Origin: Ixodes scapularis
Lineage: Eukaryota; Arthropoda; Arachnida; Ixodida; Ixodidae
NCBI RefSeq assembly: GCF_016920785.2
Contig: NW_024609881.1
Span: 44,858,710-44,922,709, forward strand
Reading direction: 5' to 3'
Length of the DNA: 64,000 nt
This document shows positions 21,725 to 32,693 of this stretch, one piece after another. The position numbers and the translations under genes are program-made. The notes beneath the pieces were generated by a model, which saw only the letters and a program-made list of their open reading frames with translations, did no database searches and was not told the DNA's origin. How positions within the stretch are numbered: position 1 is the stretch's first letter; every line of letters begins with the position of its first letter.

Positions 21725-22470
21725 AAACCTTACAAGTGCAAACAATGCCCCAAAAGCTTTTCTCAGTATAGGAGTTTATCCTCCAGAACCAAATGCACTC
21801 GTGTGGAATGCCTTGCGGTGGACACAAAAAGGTGAGCCTGACCCGTGTGTACCATAATGTCCCGAGAGATAACCATCCCCAAAAAATAGCCCGTCCTGAT
21901 TTGTAGCATGATTTGTAATTTTTTAATTGCTGAAGTTGAACTACTTTTTGAATGCCTAAAGTTAACTCACCCCCTATTTTCAGCAAATGTGCTCTCTCTC
22001 ATAGCTGGGCTATATCTCGGGATATTATGGTAATCGTTTACCTCGTGCAAAACTTTATGCCTTTTTAATCAAAGTATGCATATACCCGAGTCCAAAATAA
22101 GTCTCAAGGCCTTTGCTCAGATTAATGGTGAGGCTCACCGCACTGAAGCATTTATGCGTAACAAGCCTCACAAATTCGAGCCGTGTCCAGGTCATTTTCT
22201 AAACGGTCTTGCCTCATTGGGCCCATGCTAACACATGACGTTAACAAACCCTAAGAGCATTTGTGGAAAGCCTGCAGCAGGGGGGCCTTTCAAATGCCAG
22301 CAATATTCAAGAAGCTTCGATCATTATTCAAGCTTGGTTGGCTACACTGCCAGACTGCTTGGCATTGCTCTCCAGCCTTTTGTCCGAATGCCATCATTTG
22401 TCGTCACAGAAATGTGTTGGTGCATAGGAAATGATTCCTCTCCAGCTGTGATCTTGAGGCTGGGTTAATG
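21725..22470 (+). pseudogene. Further scattered zinc-finger relics
   Basis: About 21725-21800 reads TACAAGTGCAAACAATGCCCCAAAAGC with finger-like spacing, and 22270-22350 reads GGGCCTTTCAAATGCCAGCAATATTCAAGAAGC. Around 22100 CAAGGCCTTTGCTCAGATT resembles the AFAQ part of a finger. None is open. They suggest an older, longer or duplicated finger array downstream of the intact exon. Confidence 0.6.
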
Positions 22471-23821
22471 AATAGGAGACATTGTTTAATGTTTTTCAGC
22501 GCAGCTACTCTGTGTCCTGCACCTGAACGTACATTGGGTCATGCTCCAGCTCTTGTTCCAAACTCCCTTAAACTCGCTCGAGTATGCTTATTTGAGGCAA
22601 GGTCTAATATGTTCGCAACAATGTCTTGATTGTTTTCTTTTGATACTACTATTATCTTTGTGGAAGATACAAATATGCCAAAAGTTGATGTGTAACCAGA
22701 ATTCCAGCTTGCTTACTAGAAAAAAAGGTTTGCAGTTTCAGTATTTGCACTGTTGTTTCTTTCAGCTGCTGCGGATTATGGTACTGAAGTAACGGCAGGT
22801 CCACACGCTTGTGGCTGCTTACGACTGGAGAAACCTGTTTTTAAGTCTCTGGGCTTAAAACCGGCTTGTCTCAGTTGGTCATAGTTAAATGCAAGTGTGT
22901 AAATGGGCCTTAAGTAGTGTGAAGTAACTTTTTCCAAGATTTTCATTTTGACATCCTGTATAGTGCCAGCTCCTCATTTTAGCAGTTACCTCGGTGGGGA
23001 ACTAATTGCCGAGTCTGTGTATACACCGCAACACTTCCTTCTACCGGTTGGGACGTCGCTAGTAGAATGTCCCTCGCAATGCCCAGCAGGTTTTGCTATA
23101 AACTGGCACTGTACCTATTTTGGATGCCCTTTCTGGACTGCATTCACGAAAGCGGTGGAAAATTTTAGAACTGACCAACACGCTCGCACTCATAGTGTTT
23201 TCGCCTTCCCTTTTTGCTCTGGCGTCTTCACAGTCAGGTATTTATGTGACACCTGCTTTTAGATACAACTTTCCTTTGTGTTAGGTGTTCTCTCTATTTT
23301 CTTGCTCAGTGTCCATTTTCCTGGCAGTTGTTTCCGTGTTGCCTTGCTGTCTGCATCAGAATTTTCAAACTGTAGGTGTCATTGTTAGCTGGAAACTTCC
23401 ATTTGCTTTTTTTTGTGTAACACAGAATGAGTTTGTTTTTCTGCTTCTGTGATAGCTAACATTCTTACATTTTTTTTAATAAGAATGAAAATTGTCGATG
23501 AAGCTAAAGCATAAAATGCATGAGCGGTGAAACTGGACGCAGCATGCCGTTCGCTGATAGGTGCGCCACAGACGCTAGCGCAATTCCTCCTCTCCTTGCG
23601 TTTTCCTCCTTTCCATCGAGGGCAATCCTCCTTGCCCTCCTTCTGTGCCACGCCCTTCGCTGCCATGTTTTTGCGAGGCCCACAAGGCGCGCGCCTGCGT
23701 GCCGGGCCGTACTTGTTTGCTATTGTATTCGGTGGACTAGAGAAATTTCTTTTTCAAACATAAAGACAGTTATGTTTTCTAAAGTGATGAAACTAGTGTC
23801 TGTGCACATTTATTATAGTTT
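22471..23821. other. No gene identified
   Basis: A plus frame at 22948-23262 is cysteine-containing but matches nothing I know. Opposing frames at 23385-23888 overlap in a C/T-rich stretch and are not convincing. Confidence 0.35.
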
Positions 23822-23974
23822 GGTGACAGGTCAAGAACGAAGTAGAAGCTCCTCCCACCCCTTTTCACTTCAGTGGAGCAAATGCTGAAAAGGAGGCGAC
23901 CTCCTCTCCACCGTTTGCTCTGCTGAAGTTGACAGGGGTGGGAAGAGCTTCCACTTCGTTCTTGACCTGTCACC
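23822..23974. mobile_element. Foldback MITE with ~65 bp arms
   Basis: GGTGACAGGTCAAGAACGAA at the left is exactly inverted at the right end, and the pairing continues through GAAGCTC-TCCCACCCC-TTT-CACTTCAG-GAGCAAA. The arms occupy almost all of the 153 bp. No coding capacity. Confidence 0.85.
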
Positions 23975-25081
23975 GAGAGTTGTGAAGCACAAGAAGGCGT
24001 CTCGATCGGCAAATTTAATATTGCGAGCAGGGTTAAAATCGCTCGGGTGCGAGGACAAGCTTTCTCCAATTCCTCTGAACGCTGACAATTTGAAAAAAAA
24101 AAAATGCGTATATAGTTTTGAGTATTTTGGGACATCGGCATGCACTGCAAGAATATATTGCAGCTAACCACTTATTACAGTAACAGCTGCGAGAAGGCAC
24201 ACGATAGAATGTACCTCTTCCTGCGTGTAAATAGTTTCGTGCCCATGAAACTATAGCGGGAGATCATGCCGTCGCTTTGAGCATGGATTGGGCACGCGCC
24301 GCAAGGCTCGCTCTACTAATTTACTATCTTGAACCAAGTGCATTTGCAGACTCGGCATCACTCGAGTTGGGCAAATAAAAGACACCACAACGCGTGCAAA
24401 ACCAGGACTTTTCGGTAATTTTCAGCATTACCGGCCCTCTTGCCGTACCAGCACCTTGGTTTACTTTGTACACATTTTATAAACATTCAATACTACCTGC
24501 AACTGTGCACAAGTGCACGGAGGAACATGCGACCTCTGCTAATCATGCGCCTCGTGTATATAACTAGCCATCAAATACACTCACTTGTTTCCCTTCAATT
24601 AAAATAAAACATGGCGCGTTCCCGGCTGCCATCTAGCATGTTTTTCATTCATCCCATTTATTAAGGAGGCCCTCGTTTATTTTTACTGTGTTTCGAGATA
24701 TTGTTTTGACGTCCTCATGCGCAGGGTATGCCTTTGAGTTCACTTGCAAAATGTATAAGCTTTGCCACACACCCGCAGGCCTACCTTACTGCGTGAGTTA
24801 CAAATGAGGGCAGGGAGATCCTTCAGCAAAGAATTCAAAAGACACTAGCAATTTAGTTTTTATTGCCAATAAATGTTTTATTAATTGCAGAGGGCAAATG
24901 ACATACAAAGATTAACACGACAAAATATTTATGGCTACAAGGCAAAATATTGCACATTTGCCATCATCTGTCCTAGTTGCTCTTTCAAGAAAGACTCCTA
25001 TATGTTCAACTACAAAGACATCCGTGACAAAATAATTACCTACTAGACATTTCTCACCATAACAATCTCCTACACAAAAAA
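23975..25081. other. No gene identified
   Basis: Contains a small ATAGTTTCATGGG-type palindrome near 24230-24253. Otherwise A/T-rich with short frames only. Confidence 0.4.
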
Positions 25082-25084
25082 ATC

Positions 25085-25540
25085 CTAAGCACTGCAAAAC
25101 AACTCTTTTCGTTCAGGATGTCGTGAGATTATACTGTTCTGCTGTGACTGAAGATCTGAAACAAAAAATTCTTGAAACAAGCATTTATCACACATTTGTG
25201 ACGTATCTCTCATCGCAATGCTCCTGCTACTAGATTTCTTCGATGCCACTAGCTTTTGTTCCGCTTCGACATTGTGTTTCTTCACAAGAACAGGCATCCT
25301 TGTTTGCAGAAACAGTGTCACAACCTTTTTGTGTACTTCGTGGCATGTAGGAAAGGCATTGGCAGACAACAATGACCTCAATACTGTTTCTTTTAGAGCT
25401 GGGAGGCTCACTTTGTTTCTCAGAAGGTCTGATTCATCTTTCCCGGAATACGGTAACTTTTTTCCGTGTTTGTCTCGCAAATCGCTGAAATATGTTGCAC
25501 AACAAAATCGTGAGCTGCTCAATCGTTGGCGACTCTCTTT
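25085..25540 (-). CDS. Unrecognised 145-150 codon frame
   Basis: A minus-strand frame runs from just after a TGA near 25541 to a stop at 25085. It is lysine/serine-rich and hydrophilic (ALKETVLRSLLSANAFPTCHEVHKK..., EAEQKLVASKKSSSRSIAMRDTSQM). No known domain is visible. A competing plus-strand frame (25218-25547) covers most of it. Composition is more protein-like than most frames here, but I cannot name a family, and it may be a fragment of a transposon gene. Confidence 0.25.
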   Translation of the reverse strand, partial: KESRQRLSSSRFCCATYFSDLRDKHGKKLPYSGKDESDLLRNKVSLPALKETVLRSLLSANAFPTCHEVHKKVVTLFLQTRMPVLVKKHNVEAEQKLVASKKSSSRSIAMRDTSQMCDKCLFQEFFVSDLQSQQNSIISRHPERKELFCSA

Positions 25541-25917
25541 TCACTGATGGAATATGCTCGCGGTAACACTACAACCTTCTTTATTTTAGTAAATGCAAGT
25601 GAGCTTAGAGCGAGCGAGTCAGTTTCTAATATCAAATACGCACAAAAAGACATGTTGAAGCCATGAATTTGCCTTGTTTACAGTATCTTTTAAATCGCTG
25701 CTCAATGTGCGATTATTTTTGCATTGTGTAATTAATTTGCGAGTATGTCTTTATTGCGGCAATATTTTCCGTTTCACTTTTACATTGTTTGTCTTAAACT
25801 AAATCTGCGGATGATAAATATGTAATCAGACTTCTGTTTCATTGTTCTTCAGGAATAAAGATTGACAGTCGAGCTCCCACTGTTTTCTTTTTTTTTTTTT
25901 CTTTTAGTGCACACTGA

Positions 25918-26755
25918 TGGAAGTGCTGCGCCCATTGTGCCATGAACGAAAGTCTGCTACCTCTCGTGGCAAAGTGTCATTTTCGCTCAAAATTGCTCCA
26001 TAAATGCGCCAGGATAGGGTTAAAGCAAAATATAAAAATAATTTAATATTGGTCGGCCCCAATATTTAGAAAAGCAGAAGGAAAAAAATGGTACGAATAT
26101 ATTTCACGGCGCCTCTACTTGCCATATAATTTGTTTCATCTTAGTTCTGAGCACAATCGAAAGCTTGAATGCATACAACCTCAAACACACAAACTAAAAG
26201 CGCGGGTCACGGGGCATTCACTGCACCCAATTGGTTTAGCCAGTAAAAAAACACGCACAGGGAGATGAATGCCATGATGTCGTGCCTTTATGCAATTTGA
26301 TTGGTCACATTGGCTCGTAGAGTCGGCTGTAGTGTCGACTTCAGGTGAAACAAAGTATAGGGATTGCTCGTCAATCACTCTGGCTGGTTGATGCGCTGGC
26401 CAGTTGATTGTCGACATTGTCTGAATTACCGCACAATGTCTGCGAGGTCAGGACGAAAAGTCTCGAGAAAACTTTGCAAAATAGTAGGATGGTGGTGTAC
26501 TTGGATAAGACAGAACCAAGGTCTTGTGCTCCTGGTGAAGTCGCTCGATTATCATGTCTGCCGCATGCCTTCGTGCCGTGACTGCAGAGTACCGTGGCAC
26601 TTGTGCCGTTCCCATCATCCTTCACTACATCTCATCACAGATGAGCGTGCATGCGTCGGGCTTCACCGCTTTGCACCGGAATGCTAGGAGCAGCGGCTGA
26701 CCTGTTGGAGGGTTACCTCATTAGGCAAGGAATTCATTCTCAGGATTATTACAGA
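25918..26755 (+). repeat. Dispersed ~850 bp repeat, copy 1
   Basis: Collinear similarity with 49058-49825 in the same orientation: GCCATGAACGAAAG, AATATTGGTCGGCCCCAATATT versus TTATTGGTCGACCCTAATATT, ACACGCACAGGGAGATG versus ACACGTACAGGAAGATG, and ATAGTAGGATGG late in both. A smaller inverted-repeat element at about 26126-26362 lies inside. Nature of the whole unit unknown; no transposase or RT motif. Confidence 0.7.
26126..26362. mobile_element. MITE with GAAACAAAGTATA-type ends
   Basis: The right end (TCAGGTGAAACAAAGTATA) is mirrored at the left (ATAATTTGTTTCATCTTAG). The same terminal text occurs at 49262-49503 and at both ends of 53655-53825, identifying a small family. Its position inside both copies of the larger repeat means it was already part of that repeat before it spread. 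Confidence 0.55.
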
Positions 26756-28514
26756 TCAACCTTTTTTGTCTTCGTTGTAAATTAATCTAATGATAATTAA
26801 AAAAGGAAATGGCCGAAAAAAACATTTAAAAAAAAGCCAAGAGAAACACAGGTCTTTATTTCTGAATAAATACGGTAGTTCTTGTGCAGCTGTCGAATGA
26901 ACGAGCAGCCAACTTTGATTTAACTCTAGTTCCAAAGCCGCTGAAGAGCAGTGTCAAATTTAAAGCACAAGTATAGGCTTTCATAATATTTGTCAGTGGT
27001 TGTTTTTGTAGTTTATGAAATTGGAGCATTGGAGTTTGGCAGGTTCATAAAACTTGAGGAATGGGTTTTTATTGATGTAGTGGATATGCTGGTTTTTGCT
27101 GGCATTTTGCAGAAATTATATTTACAGGCCAATCAAACTACCGAGTGTAGAACGGGGATGGGAGGGAGGCTTTATCGGAACTGAAGGGTTGGGCTACGAC
27201 TTAATTTTCAAACATTTTTAGTACCCATTTTAAATGGACCCCGCTCTGACTAGATCCTTGTTTAAAAAAAAAATGCTATTGAATCCTTTTGCATCCTATT
27301 TATTTTTAGCACAAATTGTGATAAGTAATATGCTCCAGCATCAAAGGAGAGCTGGCAATCATTATCACAAACTCATTTAGGTGTGCAATCACTATTTTTT
27401 TTCCATTTGCATCTGCTCCGAAAGCATCAGCAGCTGCTCCATACCAGTATTTTGAAAGCTACAGAACCTGCTACAAAAGGTTCAAATGCTGCTTCCATTA
27501 CTGATTGCATATCTTCGCTGAAGCAAATGCGCTGCGGGCAGAGCAGCCCTCTGACTGATGAATACCAAATACAAATACTTTACTAAGAGAATACAGGACA
27601 CGCTCCTCATTCGCATGGGTGGTTTATTTGGAGACGCCTATGTTCCCCACCCGCCTCCTCTCGCCGCCAGATCACATGAGGGCGATGCCTCGGAACACGG
27701 AGGGATGACGAGGTTGCGGATGCAAAGACGATACCGCTGCCGCCGTCACGCGTGTTTCCGCACATCTTTATTGTCGTCTTTTCCAATGTGTTTTTGGGGA
27801 GCGTCCTGTATTTCCCTAGTGAAGTATTTGCCAAATATATTCAAAGTCATGGATAATCTAAGGCAGTAAAATAGAAAAAAATATGAACCCCATTTTTTGT
27901 GGCTTCAAAAATGCTGCAAATATGTTGATCGAAAAAAAAATTGTTGCACAGATTACGGGAAGTAGTTGCATGTGTACACAAGTTGTATTCTTTCAGTGAA
28001 AATTGTAAATTGTACTAGTATCATTCACCCCTGCTTTGGCCCCAGTGGGCTGGTAGAATTGATAAATTAATGAATTAAATACATGTCATTCTTAATGTAC
28101 GGTGACAATTGTGACGGTCGTGGGAATGCTACATAGATACTGGTTCGTGTTACTGGCCAATTGTTCTTCAAGAACACAATATACCGAGGGTACAGATTAT
28201 AAGTGCGAAAAAATCTCGCGACAAACAATTTAAGCAACGTCTCGTCGTCTGCTTCACACGCCCAAAAAGAAAAAAAAAAACAAGTGAGCGATAGCCATGT
28301 GACTTTTGGCAACTCTCTCCTGCGAGCCTCCGTGCATATGTGTCAGTTCCGGGCAGTTGTGTTTTTTAACTTCATTAAAACTATATGTGACTGTAGCGAA
28401 ATATTGATTGGGTAGTCTTCTGACTATAAATGGCCTAGCAAAAGAATTTAAAGTTTGTTAAGGTGTGTCTGTGTTCCTTGTGAAAAATGGCAAACAATGC
28501 ACCGCAAAAATAAA
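26756..28514. other. No gene identified
   Basis: Short frames only. A C/G-richer patch at 27600-27760 has no motif. An AATAAATACGG string near 26865 could be a polyadenylation signal, but no gene points to it. Confidence 0.35.
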
Positions 28515-28660
28515 AATTGCAGGGAGCTCCAACTTTGTCAATACGTAGCCCCAGCCATCTGAGCAAGATGCCAAAATGTCAACACTTACCATTACCGGAA
28601 TAAAAACTTGGATGTAAAATACTGTTTTCGCCTATGAGAGGTCGCCGTCCTCGAGAAGTA
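28515..28660 (+). repeat. Dispersed repeat, inverse of 39870-40035
   Basis: GGGAGCTCCAACTTTGTCAA, ACGTAGCCCCAGCC, GAGCAAGATGC and TTTTCGCCTATG occur here in the same order as on the minus strand of 39870-40035. Length about 150 bp; family unknown. Confidence 0.65.
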
Positions 28661-29135
28661 GCAGATGAAATGCCTCTGTTTGCGACTGCATCTCACAGAT
28701 GGCACCACTTGTCCTCGAAGCTTCCCACACTCTCCTGCTTGTCTTATCCGAACTAAAGTCACTGGATCTGGGAAAGTAGCGCCATTGTCTTCCCACCTGC
28801 TAGCCGGACACAAACAAATACAACATACATACGACCAAACCTCTCAAGCTGATTTGCTCATCGCTGTTGGTTGCCATGGTGATCGCCACTTTGGACCCGT
28901 TCAAAGCTGAGAAGCTCCGAAAGTACTGACAGCGCTCCTCGGCCAATATGAGCATCTTTGGCATTGTGCATGCAGTAAACATATCACTCATGCTTATTTC
29001 TCCAGATCTCTTACAATTATGTTGCTCTTCTTGCGTGTTTCAACAGTGTAAAATAATTTTTCGATGCCTCAAAGTACTGACGTTGCGTGTGATGGCGGTA
29101 CGAAGATGTACGGCGGCGTCAATGCTTGGGGACAT

Positions 29136-29405
29136 TAAAGGACCCATGAAACGAATTTTGGGCCGGAATAAATAAATTTATATTGGGATTTTACTAATAG
29201 CACATCGTTCAGTGCGCCAAAAGAAAAAAGGTAGAAAGTCAAAAGCCTGACTTTCGGTACGAAAATTTGAAAACACAGCGGACTATATTTCGTATCTCCT
29301 TCCCTTCGTGAGCACTCTGCCTTTTCGTTGTGATACATCTGCGGTTCCCCAGTGCGTCATCGGGTCCAAACGCATGTCGCACGGCACGGGACCTCGCTTA
29401 TTCCT
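29136..29405 (+). mobile_element. Possible left half of a TTAA-type element
   Basis: CATTAAAGGACCCATGAAACG resembles the TTAA-AGG termini of the four TTAA elements in the window. The matching right end (TGGGTCC-TTTAA) is absent; the sequence runs into the MITE at 29406. Confidence 0.4.
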
Positions 29406-29589
29406 TTCACCCCTAAGCTGATATTGTGGTTGAAGCTACGCACTTACCGGACCAATCAGCCGCCACCCTTTTATCACCTGACTTCATTCTCTGTGCGTGG
29501 GTATGCTGGAGAGAGAGTGATCATGTGGCAAAAGTGTGGCTGGCACAACGAGCACATAGCTTCCACAGCACTGTCAGCTTCAAGGTGAA
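29406..29589. mobile_element. MITE with TTCACCCCTAAGCTGA ends, copy 1
   Basis: TTCACCCCTAAGCTGATA at the left is inverted at the right as CAGCTTCAAGGTGAA. Related copies are at 50217-50403 (both ends) and 43330-43502 (right end). All share GGAAGCTAC...CTCGTTGGACCA-like text near the left and AGCTCCCAC near the right. Confidence 0.65.
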
Positions 29590-29639
29590 CAGGGTGGGGA
29601 AAGCAACTTTTGTCTGAATTTTGAGCAATGGGCTAATCT

Positions 29640-29686
29640 CCGGGTACACAAACGAGAGTCTGCACGACTCTCGTTTGTGTACCCGG
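29640..29686. repeat. Perfect 21 bp hairpin
   Basis: Arms 29640-29660 and 29666-29686 (CCGGGTACACAAACGAGAGT... and its exact inverse) are separated by 5 bases, TGCAC. Perfect pairing implies recent origin or selection. It is not followed by a T run, and this is a eukaryotic context, so I do not call it a terminator. Confidence 0.85.
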
Positions 29687-30591
29687 TGCAACTTTCCCAG
29701 ATCCAGTGACTTTGGTCCACACGACTGGCTGCAAAGTTAAAGTACCTGACAAAAGTATTGTTTCCTTGCCCCCAACTTTGTCGGTTATTAAAAGGAAACA
29801 AAACTAAATATCTGAAATTGTAGTTACCGCACTCATGTTTTTTTATGAAAAGGTGTCCCAATAAATACCAAAGCAGACGTCTGCTTCTGTCTTTACAAGC
29901 TCCGACAGCCGTCTACACGCACCTGCATCAAATAAAAAAGTAAGCACAAGTTTTTTCGGAGTACGACTTGTGGCCACCTTCAAAGTCTGTGATCTGGATG
30001 TGGGCCTGGCGCTTTGCAGAAGAATGTTCCGTCAAGAACTGAATGCACGTCTTCCACGTTCGTCCTCAAAAGAAAGAGCTCCGCTTCGCCGTTGTCGGGA
30101 CCTTCGAGGCAGATCCTCGCTTGCCTCTGCAAAGAGCCGCGCGTTTGTTCGAAGTATCCGTGCACACCATGCACAAAGCTATCGGCGAGATGCGCCTGTA
30201 CAAGCTTGGTCTGATTCATGAGTTGTTGCTCGGAGACTATGAGAAGCGGCTCGGACGTTCGCCGAGACAAGTTACTCAGGATTGCACAATATCCGTCACA
30301 TCTGCAGTTTCTGTTGTTTAATGATGAGGCGACATTTCACCTGGACGGACAGGTGAAGAAATATAACTGCCATTATTGGAGTTCGACAAATCTGCACTAG
30401 CTTTGCAGTCGCCGAAGGTAACTGTCTGGTGCGGAATCTAAGAGGGCGTTGTGGGCCTCTTTTTCTTTAGTGACAATATAACTGAAAGCAGCTGCCTAAA
30501 GATGATGCAGGACAAGTTTCTTCCCTAAGTTGGAAGCACTGCACATGTAGCGGAGCGTATGCATTTTTATGCAGGATGGTGGGCGCCACTC

Positions 30592-31251
30592 CAGAGCCGT
30601 GTATGGAGATAGATTGGTCAATGGGAGGTGCGGGCAGAGTCGGGGCATGCACCAGGTGCAGAAAGTTGGCTTGACATGGTCTCTTGGCCAACCAGAAGCC
30701 TAAAAGAATCCCCTAGCAGTTGTAGCGAGAATTGTTTTAATTAAAGGTATATGTTGGTATATGCTTTTAATAAGCACGGAAGAGTGTAGTGTAGTAACCC
30801 TTTATGGTTGAAAATAGGGTGAATGTGATGTTTCAATCATGATCATGCAGAAAGATGTAAGAAACGAATGTGCCACTCAACTCTGTTTTGTTCGGACAGA
30901 GTATTGCCACTCGGACAGTAGATTCTTGGCACTTGGCGTATGGATTATGTCGATCGTTCCACTAGTCGCACTCTTCCGCCATGATTTTGGATGACCGTGA
31001 TTGAAACATCACGTGCACCATATTTTCAGTCACCGAGAGTTACTCCGACGCACTTATTAAGTTTGTTTCTCGCGACCACCACCAGGGGGGGGGGGGGGGG
31101 GGAGAATATTTTTTCCAGTTTCTTGTTGGCCACATTTGAATCTGTGAAGACGCCCTGAATCACGCCCAGGCCGCTTTCGACCAATGGTGTCTCCTCATTT
31201 GTCTCCTATACTTCCCAACAAATGGCCAAACTTTCTGCATGTACGGCTCTG
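30592..31251. mobile_element. hAT MITE, CAGAGCCGT family, copy 1
   Basis: Ends CAGAGCCGTGTATGGAGA and, inverted, CAGAGCCGTACATGCAGA. Flanking 8 bp CGCCACTC (30584-30591) and CGCCACCC (31252-31259) differ at one base. An uninterrupted G run of about 18 lies at 31085-31102. The element sits inside the transposase pseudogene, in the DG-APPHW segment, so it is younger than that gene. Confidence 0.92.
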
Positions 31252-31446
31252 CGCCACCCCACTGGTCGATGAGTGAAAGGCACTGGCTGGACAACACCTT
31301 CCCAGGACACTGCGGATGGGCCGGGGATCACTGAACATGCCGTGGTCGCCCCGATCGCCAGACCTCACAATATGAGACTTTTTTTGTTTGGGGGTTTGTG
31401 AAGTCCCAGGTGTACAAGAGCCGCATCCCCACACTCGACGCCTTAA

Positions 31447-32434
31447 AGGGGCCCTGCAAGGACTTTTTGACTGGTTTTTAATTTGCACCGAACCTGAGCG
31501 CACTGAACGTAGTAACTTATTGAAACTTTTCTTTTCTCAAATTTCGCTTTATTTTAAAAGATATAGGCAAAAGGCAAAAAATAGCCTCCTTCATGACGTC
31601 GTAGGTCCTGCCTTGAGTGGCCGTGGACTAGTGAGCTCATTGAGCGCTCACGGCTGCCGCACTCCGTGTCGGCGGCTCGAGAGGGCGCCACTAAAGCATG
31701 TGTTGGACAGGCTTAACTTGAATAGGCTGTATGAAGCGAGCGGCTCGCATTGCATTTGCTACGCGATTAAAGACTAATTCGGCATAACACTTCATTGGCC
31801 ATAAACGGCAGCAAATGCAGGGTAAAGATCGGTTCAGAACGGGAGCCACTTCGCGCTGCCATACCGCCAAATGGCCAAATCGCCAGCCAAGCTCGCGCTG
31901 AAGGCCTTTGGAACACTTGGAACCAGTTGGATCCTCGAGCCGGTAGACGACGGCAGCGCTGCCGTGTACGTCCGGGACCTTTCTACGCTCCGCATTCGTC
32001 AGTGCTTCATCCCACTATTCCTTTCTAGTATGCGCCTTTTTTTCCGCCACTTGGTGGCGGGTATGTCGACGGGTCATTTCTTGTTTCCGTACTTTATAAA
32101 CTGCATTTGTTTCTTTTCTGATCTAGAATACTGAACAAAAAATACTTTCATACATAATTGAAACGGTTCGCGACACTTATATTTTGGATCTCGACTAAAA
32201 AAAGGCCTTTAGCGGCTCAGACCAGTAGTAAGGCCAGGACCAAAGACGTCAGATATCGCGCTCTTTCAGCAACGCGGTTTGCCCCCGTAGGTGGAGGAGG
32301 TTTTCGTACCGTCCGGTTAAAATATGATGCACTGATATTTAGTCACTCTATCCGTGCCTGCTGGCTTGCCCGAACCCCAAGAGACGTGGAAACCGCAAAA
32401 AAGGTAGATGCTTAAATATGATTGCAGGGCCCCT
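31447..32434. mobile_element. ~990 bp TTAA element, copy A
   Basis: Ends AGGGGCCCTGCAAGGAC and, inverted, AGGGGCCCTGCAATCAT, flanked by TTAA (31443-31446) and TTGA (32435-32438, a decayed TTAA). It splits the transposase pseudogene between the TLDA and LIEAAF segments. Interior frames have no transposase motif. It is nearly collinear, in opposite orientation, with the copy at 32694-33684. Confidence 0.9.
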
Positions 32435-32693
32435 TTGAAGCAGCTTATCGAGGCAGCGTTCGCTCTCATCACTGACGATATGAGAGCTGCTGCATTCGGA
32501 GAGTATGTGCAGACTTAGCCACTTGGCGCCTAGGAGGCCAAGTCAGATCCCTGGTTTTAACCGAGTTAGAGCGTTAGTGCCCTGCCTTGAACTTGCCTCG
32601 CAACAGTCTACGGAACGAACTCGCAAGTTCCCGTCAAGTGTACGGTTTATTTTCATGCCCTGACAAAGGCCCTTTTTGGTACTAAAATATTAA
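32435..32693 (+). other. Spacer: transposase 3' end and flank
   Basis: The first ~80 bases finish the transposase frame (stop at about 32515-32517). The rest is the 3' flank of that element; its TIR was not identified. Confidence 0.6.

Larger units (their letters stand above)
28755..29713. repeat. Perfect 23 bp inverted repeat bracketing ~0.9 kb
   Basis: Bases 28755-28777 (core CACTGGATCTGGGAAAG) are exactly inverted at 29691-29713. The bracketed DNA contains a partial TTAA-type end, a MITE and a perfect hairpin, so these arms may be the ends of a composite. No target duplication is visible. Confidence 0.5.
30043..32517 (+). pseudogene. Disrupted IS630/Tc1/mariner-type transposase gene
   Basis: The N-terminal part (30043-30270) has the two-helix DNA-binding pattern of this family (RRAARLFEVSVHTMHKAI-like, YKLGLIHELLLGDYEKR). 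About 30305-30400 reads FNDEATFHLDGQVKKYNCHYW, where the D of NDEATF matches the first catalytic aspartate. About 30415-30520 reads KVTVWCGI...FFFSDNITESSCLKMMQDKFLP. Then FMQDG is cut by a hAT MITE at 30592 and resumes after 31251 with HWSMSERHWLDNTF, RSPDLT (the segment holding the third acidic position region) and GFVKSQVYKSRIPTLDA. A TTAA element splits it again at 31447, and LIEAAFALITDDMRAAAFGEYVQT with a stop follows at 32441-32517. Stops and frameshifts lie outside the insertions too. It is inactive. Confidence 0.85.

Noticed and set aside
31080..31105. Long G run
   Set aside because: Simple homopolymer within a MITE; probably slippage, possibly miscounted in assembly. No G-quadruplex function can be claimed.
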